Made by a program: the position numbers and the translations under genes
In this document: piece after piece, positions 25,949 to 34,206 of the stretch
Numbering within the stretch: the first letter of the stretch is position 1
Layout: each line of letters starts with the position of its first letter
From: Tractidigestivibacter scatoligenes
GTDB taxonomy: Bacteria > Actinomycetota > Coriobacteriia > Coriobacteriales > Atopobiaceae
Length of the DNA: 64,000 bases
NCBI RefSeq assembly: GCF_001494635.1
Contig: NZ_LOJF01000001.1
Span: 558,001 to 622,000 of the forward strand
Direction: 5' to 3'
Notes under the pieces: model-generated
What the model saw: only the letters and a program-made list of their open reading frames with translations
Database searches by the model: none
Told to the model about the DNA's origin: nothing

Positions 25949-26758
25949 ATGGAATACTCAGCTCTCCAGGTGATCTTGGTCTTCATCGTCACGTTCATCG
26001 CGGCTATCGACCAGTTCAGCTTCCTCGAGTCTCTGTATCAGCCGATCGTCACCGGTATGGTGATCGGCCTCATCCTTGGCGACGTGCAGACCGGCCTCAT
26101 CGTTGGTGGCACGTACCAGCTCATGACGATTGGCAACATGCCAATCGGAGGTGCCCAGCCGCCCAACGCGGTTGTCGGTGGCATCATGGCAGCCATTCTG
26201 GCAATCACCCTCAAGCTTGACCCGAACGCTGCTGTCGCTACTGCTATTCCGTTCTCCCTGCTTGGCCAGTACGGCGTCACCCTGATCTTCACGATCATGT
26301 CGCCGCTCATGTCCAAGTGCGACCAGTACGCCGCCGAGGCTAACCCCAAGGGCATCGAGCACATCAACTACCTCTCGATGTGCCTGCTCGGCCTCATCTT
26401 TGGCGTCGTCGTCACCCTGTTCTTCATCGGCGGCCAGGCCGTCGGCTCCGCCGTCGTTGCCGCCATCCCCAAGTGGCTGAGCAATGGCCTCTCCGCTGCC
26501 GGTGGCATGATGCGCTTCGTCGGCTTCGCAATCCTGCTCAAGTTCATGATGAACCGCGACATGTGGGGCTTCTACTTCATGGGCTTTGGCCTCGCGATTA
26601 TCGTCTCCGGCATCTCCAGCCTGGCGACTCCTGCCCTGCTGATCCTGGCCCTCATCGGCTTTGGCTTCGCCTACTGGGACTACCAGCAGAACACCGAGCT
26701 CAAGGGTTCCGTTGCCGTTGCTGCTGACACCGACGGAGGTGAGGAAGATGGCATCTAA
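25949..26758 (+). CDS. agaW: PTS mannose-family EIIC (GalNAc type)
   Basis: A 269-residue membrane channel subunit. Seen: AAIDQFSFLESLYQPIVTGM, LGDVQTGLIVGGTYQLMTIGN and IGGAQPPNAVVGGIMA, the conserved EIIC segments of the mannose family. The ATG at 25949 follows AAAGGAGGAACAAGG and was chosen over an in-frame start at 25853. The EIID start overlaps its end by 11 bp. Confidence 0.92.
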   Translation: MEYSALQVILVFIVTFIAAIDQFSFLESLYQPIVTGMVIGLILGDVQTGLIVGGTYQLMTIGNMPIGGAQPPNAVVGGIMAAILAITLKLDPNAAVATAIPFSLLGQYGVTLIFTIMSPLMSKCDQYAAEANPKGIEHINYLSMCLLGLIFGVVVTLFFIGGQAVGSAVVAAIPKWLSNGLSAAGGMMRFVGFAILLKFMMNRDMWGFYFMGFGLAIIVSGISSLATPALLILALIGFGFAYWDYQQNTELKGSVAVAADTDGGEEDGI

Positions 26759-27848
26759 CGAGACGACTGCTCAGACCGTCAACCGTTTTGAGGGTGTGAC
26801 TCACTACCAGAACCTCACGCCCGCCCCTGATCTGGACCAGAAGACGCTTAACAAGATGGCGTGGCGTTCCTGCTTCCTGCAGGCGTCCTTCAACTACGAG
26901 CGCATGCAGTCCGCAGGCTGGCTCTACTCCATCCTTCCCGGTCTCGAGAAGATTCACGCGGATAACAAGGAAGATCTCGCGCTCTCGATGACCCACAACA
27001 TGGAGTTCTTCAACATCCACCCGTTCCTCGTCACCTTCGCCATGGGCATCATCCTGTCCATGGAGCAGAAGAAGGTTGACATCCCCACCATCCGTGCCGT
27101 CCGCGTCTCCCTCATGGGCCCGCTTGGTGGCATCGGCGACGCCATCTTCTGGATGACCCTCGTGCCTATTCTGGCCGGCATCACCTCGAATATGGCTATC
27201 GCAGGCAACATCTTTGGCCCCATCCTGTTCCTGATCGTCTTCAACATCATCCAGTTCGCGCTTCGCTTTGGTCTCATGAACTGGTCGTACAAGATGGGCA
27301 TGAACGCGCTCGACACCCTCATGGAGCACATGAAGGCGTTCACCCGCGCGGCCTCCATCCTCGGCGTCTTCGTCGTTGGCTGCCTCACCGTCACCATGGG
27401 CGGCACGCAGATCAACCTCACGATCCCCAACGGCACCACGCAGGCTTACGTCGCGCATACCGCGACCGTCCCCACCGAGGACGTGAGCAAGTTCGAGGTC
27501 ATCTCCAAGGACACCGACGGCACCACGCTCTCCGGCATGGTTGACGCCTCCGGCAACCCCCTGGCTACCACCGATGCTGACGGCAACGCCGTGACCGCTG
27601 GCGCCACTGACCTTGGCAACGGCATGAGCGAGGTCACCTACATGGAGACCGTCACCTCGCCGGTCAACGTCGACATCGCCAAGATCCTCGACAGCATCTG
27701 CCCCAAGCTTGTCCCGCTCGCGCTGGTCATGCTCCTGTACTACCTGTTCTCCAAGAAGAACTTCACCCCCATCAAGGGTATTGTTCTCGTGCTCATCATC
27801 GGTATTGTTGGTGCCGGTTTCGGCATCTGGCCGAGCATCTGGGGCTAA
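26748..27848 (+). CDS. agaE: PTS mannose-family EIID with large internal insert
   Basis: A 366-residue EIID. Typical features: TLNKMAWRSCFLQASFNYER near the N-terminus, GLEKIH, LMGPLGGIGDAIFW and LRFGLMNWSYKMG. Family members such as ManZ are about 280 residues. Here, after helix GVFVVGCLTV, an extra 60-70 residue segment rich in Thr, Asp and Gly (from about 225 to 305) precedes the usual CPKLVPLALVMLLYY helix; it probably faces outside. The start at 26748 lies in the last codons of EIIC, preceded by GGAGGTGAGGAAG. Confidence 0.9.
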   Translation: MASNETTAQTVNRFEGVTHYQNLTPAPDLDQKTLNKMAWRSCFLQASFNYERMQSAGWLYSILPGLEKIHADNKEDLALSMTHNMEFFNIHPFLVTFAMGIILSMEQKKVDIPTIRAVRVSLMGPLGGIGDAIFWMTLVPILAGITSNMAIAGNIFGPILFLIVFNIIQFALRFGLMNWSYKMGMNALDTLMEHMKAFTRAASILGVFVVGCLTVTMGGTQINLTIPNGTTQAYVAHTATVPTEDVSKFEVISKDTDGTTLSGMVDASGNPLATTDADGNAVTAGATDLGNGMSEVTYMETVTSPVNVDIAKILDSICPKLVPLALVMLLYYLFSKKNFTPIKGIVLVLIIGIVGAGFGIWPSIWG

Positions 27849-27866
27849 GTCCTACAATTGCTGCGT

Positions 27867-27892
27867 ACCCGGGGCGGCCCGCCGCCCCGGGT
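27867..27892 (+). terminator. GC hairpin after the EIID gene
   Basis: A perfect 12-bp stem (ACCCGGGGCGGC and complement) with a 2-base centre, 18 bp after the EIID stop. No T-run. It probably terminates or attenuates the PTS transcript before the regulator gene. Confidence 0.55.
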
Positions 27893-27994
27893 GCCCGGAA
27901 TCCAATCCGGCACGCGTGCGCAGCAGGTTCTATGGCAACAGGCGGCGCGGGTACGCTTGACGCGTGCTCGCGCCATTTTCAGGACGGTGAAGAC

Positions 27995-28723
27995 ATGACC
28001 CCCATCTCGCGAAAGCAGCCGCTTTACGACCAGCTTGTCGACCTTCTTCACGAGAAGATAGAAAACGAGATGGGACCGGGCGACATGCTTCCTTCCGAGC
28101 GTGAGCTCTGCGAGACGTACGGCCTCTCGCGTACGACCGTACGCCTGGCTCTTGCGGAGCTTGAGCGGCAGGGGCTTGTCACCAGGCAGCATGGGCGCGG
28201 CACTTTTGTCTCGGACTCCGTGCGCGAGGCCACGAACCTCATGGGGACCTACAGCTTCACCGAGCAGATGAAGAGCATGGGGAGAGTTCCCACTACGGTG
28301 GTGCTCGAGTTCGATACCAGGGAGGCACCGAAGCACATCGCCGCGTGCCTGGGCCTGCGCATTGGGGACCCCGTCATTCGCATGAAGCGTCTGCGCATTG
28401 CGGATGGCATCCCCATGATGGTGGAGCGCACGTATCTTCCTGCGTCTGAGTTTCTCGGTCTTACTCGTACAGACGTCGAGAACCAGCCACTCTACGACAT
28501 CGTGGAGAAGGTCTACCACGAGACCATTCGCGTGGCCGAGGAGGAGTTCTGCGCGAGCGTTGCCCGGAAGGACGACGCGGAGCTTCTCGGCATTAGTGAG
28601 GCGGCACCCGTACTCAAGCTCTATCGCACTACCTTCAACGTGAAGAACACGGCCATCGAGTACACAAGAAGTGTTGCTCGAGCCGACCAGTTCAGATACA
28701 AGGTTTCACACTATCGGGGCTAG
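27995..28723 (+). CDS. GntR-family regulator with UTRA domain
   Basis: A 242-residue regulator of the HutC/NagR subfamily. The N-terminal winged helix reads PLYDQLVDLLHEKIENEM and LPSERELCETYGLSRTTVRL; the UTRA effector domain follows from about 90 (VPTTVVLEFDTREAP, IRMKRLRIADGIPMMVERTY, KLYRTTFN). UTRA proteins of this kind often sense aminosugar phosphates. It lies between the PTS genes and agaS in the same direction, so it is the likely GalNAc regulator. E. coli AgaR is instead a DeoR protein. The start at 27995 (MTPISR) was preferred over 27932. Confidence 0.88.
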   Translation: MTPISRKQPLYDQLVDLLHEKIENEMGPGDMLPSERELCETYGLSRTTVRLALAELERQGLVTRQHGRGTFVSDSVREATNLMGTYSFTEQMKSMGRVPTTVVLEFDTREAPKHIAACLGLRIGDPVIRMKRLRIADGIPMMVERTYLPASEFLGLTRTDVENQPLYDIVEKVYHETIRVAEEEFCASVARKDDAELLGISEAAPVLKLYRTTFNVKNTAIEYTRSVARADQFRYKVSHYRG

Positions 28724-28748
28724 GGAAGGCCCCCGAGAGGAGAAGAAC

Positions 28749-29918
28749 ATGTTCGAGAAGGATGAGGCTACGCTCACGTCGATGGGCGCGCAGATCACCA
28801 CCAGGGAGATCAAGCAGCAGCCGGACCTCTGGGAGGACACCTTCAAGATCTACGAGGACAACCTGTCGGCAATCGAGGAGTTTCTCGCCAAGGCTCGCGC
28901 CCTTGGTGGCGAGCGCCGCACCCGCGTGATCTTCTGCGGCGCTGGCACCTCTGCGTATGTGAGCGACACCCTCGTGCCATATCTGCGTCGCGTTGGCGAC
29001 AACGAGGCGTTTGAGTTTGCGCCCGTTGCCACCACCGACGTTGTCTGCGCTCCTCTTGACTACGTGCGTCCCGAGGACCCCACGGTTATGGTGTCGTTTG
29101 CGCGCAGCGGCAACAGCCCCGAGAGCGTGGCTGCCTATGAGCGCGTTGGGCAGGTTGCCAAGAACCTTCTCTACCTCAACGTGACGTGCGCCCCCGAGGG
29201 CAAGCTCGCGCAGCAGTCCAAAGATGACGAGCGTGCCCTCACGCTGCTCATCCCGCGTGCTAACGACAAGGGCTTTGCCATGACGGGCAGCTACTCCTGC
29301 ATGCTGCTCCTCTCGGCACTCATCTTTGACCAGGCATCCATCGAGGACAAGCGCGCCTGGGTTGCCCGCGCCGCAAAGATGGGCCGCGAGGTCATTGCCC
29401 GCGAGCCCGAGATTGTGAGCTGGCTCGACCGCGACTTCGACCGCGTGACCTACCTCGGCTCCGCGTCGCTCTCCGGCCTGGCCCGAGAGGCGCAGCTCAA
29501 GATCCTGGAGCTGTGCGCCGGCCGCATCGCCACCTCGTTTGACTCCTCGATGGGCTATCGTCACGGGCCTAAGTCCTTTGTCAACGAGAAGACCCTCGTG
29601 TTCGACTTCGTGAGCAACGGTCCCTACACGCGTCAGTATGACCTTGACATCCTGAACGAGGTCAAGGGCGACGACATTGCGCTTGCCACTGTGGGCATCC
29701 AGCAGCGTACCGGCGATGACTTTGAGGGCGAGAACTTCTCCTTTGATGGCGACGTACTTCTCCCCGAGGTCTACCTCGCGCTGCCCTTCGTGATGTTTGC
29801 GCAGACCATCTCCCTTAACGCCTCCATCAAGGTTGGCAACACCCCCGACACCCCGTCGCCCACCGGTACCGTCAACCGCGTGGTCAAGGGCGTGACCATT
29901 CACCCGTTTAGCCTGTAG
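28749..29918 (+). CDS. agaS: AgaS: galactosamine-6-phosphate deaminase/isomerase
   Basis: A 389-residue tandem SIS-domain protein. AgaS converts galactosamine-6-phosphate to tagatose-6-phosphate with loss of ammonia. Seen: IFCGAGTSAYVSDTLVPYL near residue 60, SFARSGNSPESVAA (phosphosugar-binding Ser/Thr loop), SSMGYRHGPKSFV near 270 and the C-terminal NTPDTPSPTGTVNRVVKGVT, which are specific to AgaS rather than GlmS or NagB. GAGAGGAGAAGAAC precedes the ATG at 28749. It sits between the GntR regulator and nagA. Confidence 0.9.
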   Translation: MFEKDEATLTSMGAQITTREIKQQPDLWEDTFKIYEDNLSAIEEFLAKARALGGERRTRVIFCGAGTSAYVSDTLVPYLRRVGDNEAFEFAPVATTDVVCAPLDYVRPEDPTVMVSFARSGNSPESVAAYERVGQVAKNLLYLNVTCAPEGKLAQQSKDDERALTLLIPRANDKGFAMTGSYSCMLLLSALIFDQASIEDKRAWVARAAKMGREVIAREPEIVSWLDRDFDRVTYLGSASLSGLAREAQLKILELCAGRIATSFDSSMGYRHGPKSFVNEKTLVFDFVSNGPYTRQYDLDILNEVKGDDIALATVGIQQRTGDDFEGENFSFDGDVLLPEVYLALPFVMFAQTISLNASIKVGNTPDTPSPTGTVNRVVKGVTIHPFSL

Positions 29919-30001
29919 TCCTGCTTCGGTGCGGGGAGCCTTGGGTATACCATGGTTAACTTATCCCCGCACCGAGGGCTTTGGCCCAGGAAGGAGAAAT
30001 C

Positions 30002-31162
30002 ATGGCAACGTATGCGGTCCACGCCGCTCACTTCGTTCTTCCCGGTAGGCTCACCGGAGAGGGCTACCTCACCATCACCGACGGTCGCTTTGGGTCCTTC
30101 TCGACCGAGAAGCCTGACTGCGAGATTGTCGACTACGCGGGTGCCTATGTGGGCGCCGGCCTGGTTGACACCCACATCCACGGCTTCCACAACCACGCGA
30201 CCACCGATATCGACCCTGCCGGCATCAACGATGCCTCCGTGGCGCTCGCGCAGCGTGGCACCACGGCGTGGCTGCCCACCACCTTCACCGACTCGGTGGA
30301 GAACATCGGCAACCAGTGCGAGGTCATCGCGGACGCGGTGGACGAGCGCGACGATGACTTTGTGGGCGCACGCATTCCGGGCATCTACCTTGAGGGACCC
30401 TTCTTCACCGAGAAGCACAAGGGCGCCCAGAACCCCAAGTACCTGGTGCCGCCCTCGTACGACGACTTTGCGGAGTGGCAGCGCAGGGCGCGCGGCCTTA
30501 TCCGCAAGAGTGCGCTTGCGCCCGAGTATCCCGAGGCGCCCGAGTACATCTCGCGCCTTGCCGCCGAGGGCGTGGTGACCGCGCTCGGCCATACCGATGC
30601 AACGTACGATGAGAGCATCGCCGCCGTGGACGCCGGTGCCACCGTGTTCGTGCACACCTACAACGGCATGCGCGGTCTGCACCAGCGCGAGCCGGGTGTT
30701 CTCGGCTGTGCCATGACCACGGACGAGACGTACGCAGAGCTTATCTGTGATGGCCACCACGTGCAGCCCGCTTCGTGCGCGGCTCTCGTGCGCGCCAAGG
30801 GCTGGGAGCACGTGGTTCTCATCACGGACTGCCTGGCCTGCGGCGGCATGCCCGAGGGCAACTACATGAGCGGCGGTCTGCCCGTGGTCATGAAGGACGA
30901 CCTCTGCTACCTGGCCGACATGAGCAGCATCGCCGGGTCTGTCCTCACGCTGGCCAAGGGCGTGAAGAACATGGTCGACTGGGGCATCGTGACGCCCGAG
31001 CAGGCCATCCGGATGGGCAGCGAGATTGCGGCGCGCTCAGCGGGCGTGGATGACGTCTGCGGCAGCATGCTGCCCGGGCGCAACGCCGACTTCAACGTCT
31101 ACGCGGCCGACATGTCGCTCACGGCGACGTATGTTGGCGGCGAGTTGGTGCCCGTGGCGTAA
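30002..31162 (+). CDS. nagA: N-acetylglucosamine/galactosamine-6-phosphate deacetylase
   Basis: A 386-residue amidohydrolase that removes acetate from GlcNAc-6-P or GalNAc-6-P. Seen: metal motif DTHIHGFHNH (about 58-67), EGPFFTEKHKGAQNP, GHTDATYDES, the catalytic Asp in LITDCLACGGMPEG and the C-terminal PGRNADFNV. The NagA/AgaA choice cannot be made from these motifs; the neighbours AgaS and the GalNAc-type PTS favour the GalNAc role. GGAAGGAGAAATC precedes the ATG at 30002. It is last in the run of GalNAc genes. Confidence 0.9.
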   Translation: MATYAVHAAHFVLPGRLTGEGYLTITDGRFGSFSTEKPDCEIVDYAGAYVGAGLVDTHIHGFHNHATTDIDPAGINDASVALAQRGTTAWLPTTFTDSVENIGNQCEVIADAVDERDDDFVGARIPGIYLEGPFFTEKHKGAQNPKYLVPPSYDDFAEWQRRARGLIRKSALAPEYPEAPEYISRLAAEGVVTALGHTDATYDESIAAVDAGATVFVHTYNGMRGLHQREPGVLGCAMTTDETYAELICDGHHVQPASCAALVRAKGWEHVVLITDCLACGGMPEGNYMSGGLPVVMKDDLCYLADMSSIAGSVLTLAKGVKNMVDWGIVTPEQAIRMGSEIAARSAGVDDVCGSMLPGRNADFNVYAADMSLTATYVGGELVPVA

Positions 31163-31266
31163 GGCTCTACGGGCAGCGGGCGTTCTTCTCGCCATGCGGT
31201 GTTCGCTCTTCTCACCGCGCGGCGCCTGAAGGCCCGTTTTGGTCAGGATTTCCGCTATTGCTGCGG

Positions 31267-31298
31267 CTCCGGCGTCAATTTGGCGCCGGAGGGCTTTT
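31267..31298 (+). terminator. Terminator-like hairpin of the TCCGGCG family, after nagA
   Basis: CTCCGGCG pairs with CGCCGGAG round a 9-base loop and is followed after GGC by TTTT. It lies about 105 bp past the nagA stop. The core TCCGGCG-N9-CGCCGGA recurs twice at 56859-56942, so it is also a repeat-family member. Confidence 0.6.
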
Positions 31299-31355
31299 CT
31301 CTGCGCGATGGCCCCGCATCCCGTCGCTGGCTACCGTGCGCATGTTGCTCTCATC

Positions 31356-31442
31356 TGCGGAGAATAGCTCCATTTCTTAAAACCACTTACGCTGACCTGC
31401 GGAAACGCGACCGACGTTTAAGAAAAGGAGCTATTCTCCGCA
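31356..31442. repeat. Quasi-palindromic element, family B copy 1
   Basis: Two 26-bp arms match at 25 positions as inverted repeats; the left arm begins TGCGGAGAATAGCTCC and ends TTTCTTAAA. The centre is 35 bp. A second copy with the same 35-bp spacing lies at 55581-55663. The form is that of a small MITE-like unit. Confidence 0.75.
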
Positions 31443-31559
31443 ACGAGAGAGCCGAACGGCCTGGCGAGAAGGACGTTGGACGCTGAGAAGGCTGCACGCA
31501 GGTCGCCGTCTGCCGGCGTTATCCAAACGTCTGCGGCAGCGAAAGCCTCTCTCGTCACT

Positions 31560-31615
31560 TACTACGTCTGTCGTAGTATCCTTCTAGTAGCGAAGATACT
31601 ACGACAGACGTAGTA
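31560..31615. promoter_or_regulatory. Perfect double-dyad operator upstream of padR
   Basis: Two 21-bp arms (31560-31580 and 31595-31615) are exact inverted copies round a 14-bp centre. Each arm is itself a dyad, ACTACG-tctgt-CGTAGT. Thus two identical PadR-type boxes sit within 20-75 bp of the padR start at 31634, as expected for autoregulation. PadR proteins often bind ATGT/ACAT-like dyads; the sequence here differs, but position and symmetry are strong. Confidence 0.75.
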
Positions 31616-31633
31616 CGTTGCGGGAGGTGTCTC

Positions 31634-31975
31634 GTGCCTGACGAGATAAGCAGCGACTTTATCCGCGGATACATCGACCCCATGATTCTTTGCGTGCTCC
31701 TGCAGGGGCCGTCCTATGGCTACGAGGTCTCGAAGCGCATCCGACAAATCTCGGGTGACCTCTACACGGTCAAGGAGACTACGCTCTACTCGGCATTTGC
31801 GCGTCTGGAGAAGGGCGGCCTCGTTGAGTCGTTCCCGCAGGTTGCGGAGAACGGCAAACGACGCACCTACTATCGCATCACACCAGCGGGAATTGACCAC
31901 TACCAGGCACGATGCCGAGAGTGGAAGCTCACCAAGGACGTTGTCGGCCGGTTTATGGAAGGGTGCGGTGCGTGA
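31634..31975 (+). CDS. PadR-family transcriptional regulator
   Basis: A 113-residue PadR protein. The winged helix is DPMILCVLLQGPSYGYEVSK, then TLYSAFARLEKGGLVES and GKRRTYYRITPAGID, the PadR signature. Start is GTG at 31634 with GGGAGGTG upstream. The next gene overlaps it by one base (TGATG) and codes a HAAS-domain membrane protein, the standard PadR partner. Confidence 0.93.
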   Translation: MPDEISSDFIRGYIDPMILCVLLQGPSYGYEVSKRIRQISGDLYTVKETTLYSAFARLEKGGLVESFPQVAENGKRRTYYRITPAGIDHYQARCREWKLTKDVVGRFMEGCGA

Positions 31976-32814
31976 TGGATGACATCAGGGATTATCTCGA
32001 GTCTGTGTTCTCAAAGCTTCCCCAGACGCCCGAGGCGCACCGCGCGAAGGACGAGCTTGGCCAGATGATGGAAGACAAGTACGCCGAGCTTCTCGCCCAG
32101 GGCATGCCCGAGAAAGACGCGGCCAAAGCGACCATAGCCGAGTTTGGCAACCCAGACGAGGTGCTCGAGTCGCTTGGGGTAACGCCGCAACCAGCACGCA
32201 AGTGGCATCCGGGACGCATCGTGGCGGTGGTTCTCGGCGTCATTGCGGTGTGCTGCGTGTGCTGGGTGGCCTTTTGTGGCCGTGCGGAGGCAGATCCGCA
32301 TGCTGGCAACGTGGACGCTACCATCGGAGAGAACTTCTCATCCGTAGATGTGAGCGCGGCCTGCGGAGACGTGGTGATCAAGAGCGGTGACGTTGCGCGG
32401 GTGAGCTATAGCGGCGCCGCGAACACTTCGTTTGAGTACGAGGTGCAAGATGGCGTGCTCCACGTGACGCAAACGCAGACAAGCAGCGCGGGCACGCAGG
32501 CGTCGGACGGCATTGTCATCACCGTCGTGGTCCCCTCGACTGCCGAGCTCTCGTCCATCGATGCCACGACGCAGCTTGGCAGCGTCGACCTGCAGGGCGT
32601 GGAGGCAGCTCGCATGACCGTCTCTTCTCAGATGGGTGATGTCGACGTAAGCGATGTCGACCTCTCCAATGCAACGCTCAAGCTCTCCGTTGACATGGGC
32701 GAGATAATTCTCGACGGAAACGAGGTTTCGCCGGGTACAGTGATTAGGGGTACTGGCGAGAGAATCGTTGATGTCAGCGCCGAGATGGGAGACGTTACCG
32801 TGACCGCCCTGTAG
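31975..32814 (+). CDS. HAAS (DUF1700) membrane protein with DUF4097-like domain
   Basis: A 279-residue protein in three parts: an N-terminal helical HAAS/DUF1700 domain (1-75, with EAHRAKDELGQMMEDKYAEL and EFGNPDEVLESLG), one transmembrane helix (82-100) and an external repeat-rich beta domain (105-279) like DUF4097 adhesin-type beta helices, with SSVDVSAACGDVVIKSGD, QLGSVDLQGVEA, SSQMGDVDVSDVDL and SAEMGDVTVTAL as repeating turns. It is coupled to padR by a one-base overlap. PadR-HAAS pairs are thought to sense envelope stress; the role here is inference. Confidence 0.85.
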   Translation: MDDIRDYLESVFSKLPQTPEAHRAKDELGQMMEDKYAELLAQGMPEKDAAKATIAEFGNPDEVLESLGVTPQPARKWHPGRIVAVVLGVIAVCCVCWVAFCGRAEADPHAGNVDATIGENFSSVDVSAACGDVVIKSGDVARVSYSGAANTSFEYEVQDGVLHVTQTQTSSAGTQASDGIVITVVVPSTAELSSIDATTQLGSVDLQGVEAARMTVSSQMGDVDVSDVDLSNATLKLSVDMGEIILDGNEVSPGTVIRGTGERIVDVSAEMGDVTVTAL

Positions 32815-32844
32815 CGCAGGCGGTGCGGAGATTGCGGGGGAGAA

Positions 32845-33663
32845 ATGCCGAGAAACACCAAACTCATCCTTTGCGACATTGACGGGACCATTCTTCCCAA
32901 GGGGAACACGCAGGTTTCTCTGCGCACGGTCTCGGCGTTCCACGCAGCGCTTGACGCAGGTATTGCCATTGGGCCGGCAAGCGGCCGCGGCATCGACTGG
33001 ATTCCGCCTTTCTTTGGCGGAGACGCCGCCTGCTGCGCCACCTGCCTTGCAACCAATGGCTTGCAGGTCTACCTTGGCGGCAAGCTGGTCCACGAGGAGC
33101 ATCAGCCGCACGACGCGCTCGTCCGGCTGGCGGCAATGCTCGCGGACGTTCCCCATTCCGGGCTTCTTTGCTTTGACGGCGGCACGCCGCTGCTGGTTGC
33201 CGGAAGCCGAGAAGACCTTAGGCGCCCCTTCCCTGCATACGCTGAGAAGTGCGTGCCGGTCGATGCCGTGCCGGATGTGGTGGTGAAGTCAAACGTGTTT
33301 GTCGACACGGACGAGGCTGGTACGCGGGAGCTTATCGCGCGGGCGGCACGCGAGGTTCCCGAGCTTGATTTGGACTACGCGCATGCGGGCTTCTCCAACG
33401 TGATGCCGCACGGATACAACAAGGGTACGGGTGCGCGTCTTCTGTTCGAGCTTCTCGGCATTGACGAGAGCGAGGTTGTGGTGTTTGGCGACGCCGGCAA
33501 CGACCTGCCGCTCTTCTCGGTGGTGCCCAACTCCGTGGCGGTTGCCAACGCCCAACCCGAGGCGGCTCGCGCGGCTCGCTGGCACATTGGCCGATGTGAG
33601 GACGACGCCGTTGCCGCGGCGGTTGAGGCCCTCGCCGCCGGCGAGTGGCCCTTCTCGGCGTAG
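32845..33663 (+). CDS. Cof-type HAD-IIB phosphatase
   Basis: A 272-residue HAD-IIB hydrolase. Seen: motif I ILCDIDGTILPKG (about 8-20), SGRG of the cap region, motif III Lys in GYNKGTGARLL and motif IV VVVFGDAGNDLPLF. It would dephosphorylate a sugar phosphate or similar metabolite; the substrate is not predictable. GGGGGAGAA precedes the ATG. It follows the HAAS gene after 30 bp and may be cotranscribed. Confidence 0.87.
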   Translation: MPRNTKLILCDIDGTILPKGNTQVSLRTVSAFHAALDAGIAIGPASGRGIDWIPPFFGGDAACCATCLATNGLQVYLGGKLVHEEHQPHDALVRLAAMLADVPHSGLLCFDGGTPLLVAGSREDLRRPFPAYAEKCVPVDAVPDVVVKSNVFVDTDEAGTRELIARAAREVPELDLDYAHAGFSNVMPHGYNKGTGARLLFELLGIDESEVVVFGDAGNDLPLFSVVPNSVAVANAQPEAARAARWHIGRCEDDAVAAAVEALAAGEWPFSA

Positions 33664-33722
33664 CACTGCCCCCCGCGCCGGACAACCTCACACGGCAACT
33701 TCGCATGGCTGCCTTGTACGGC

Positions 33723-33816
33723 AACCTCACACGTGATATTTCTTTTTTGATGTGAGTCGGCAAAACCCCAGTTGAGAATGACCTAATATCAAAGTAGAAA
33801 TAACACGTGTGAGGTT
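33723..33816. repeat. Inverted-repeat element, family D (single copy here)
   Basis: Arms of 20 bp, AACCTCACACGTGATATTTC (33723-33742) and its 18-of-20 complement (33797-33816), enclose a 54-bp centre. A further AACCTCACACG half copy lies just before it (33683-33693). No second full copy is seen in the window. Confidence 0.6.
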
Positions 33817-33907
33817 TCCTGCTCTGTTTGACATGGCATTCCGAGGGTCGCCCGGGCGCGCAACGGCAAGAGTCTTCGGTGTGCAATAGTCTGGTGGCAC
33901 CAAGGGG

Positions 33908-33975
33908 CTGCTGAGAAGGATTTCGACATTTCGTGGCCTGCAGGCCACAGATTATGTCGGAAATCTTCTCAACAG
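33908..33975. repeat. Quasi-palindromic element, family A copy 2
   Basis: Arms CTGCTGAGAAGGATTTCGAC and near-complement ending CTTCTCAACAG enclose a centre that holds the perfect 16-bp palindrome GTGGCCTGCAGGCCAC. The arm core is shared with 9635-9704 and the total length is nearly the same (68 and 70 bp). Confidence 0.65.
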
Positions 33976-34206
33976 AGATAGCGAGCTGAGATGTCGAGCT
34001 GAGATGGCGCGCTGTGTTGGAGGCTCACTCGGGAAACAGTGCATGTCGCCTCTTCCCGCTCCGTTCCTGTGGGTAATTCACGGGTTGAGTGATTGCGGCA
34101 TCTCCTGTGGAATCGAGAGCTGTTGCGGGTGGGTGACGAATACAGCCTCGCATGGTCTGCGCTCACGCGATATGGCTACCATGGCCCCAATGTGACTGGA
34201 GGCGCC

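Larger units (their letters stand above)
31163..31633. other. Gene-free gap between nagA and padR
   Basis: This 471-bp stretch holds a terminator-like hairpin (31267-31298), a family B palindromic element (31356-31442) and the double PadR operator (31560-31615). I see no supportable gene in it. Confidence 0.6.
33664..34206. other. Gene-free gap with two palindromic elements
   Basis: A 543-bp AT-richer stretch between the HAD gene and the M20 peptidase. It holds a 94-bp inverted-repeat element (33723-33816) and a family A element (33908-33975). An in-frame extension of the M20 gene to 34093 exists but looks non-coding. Confidence 0.55.
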
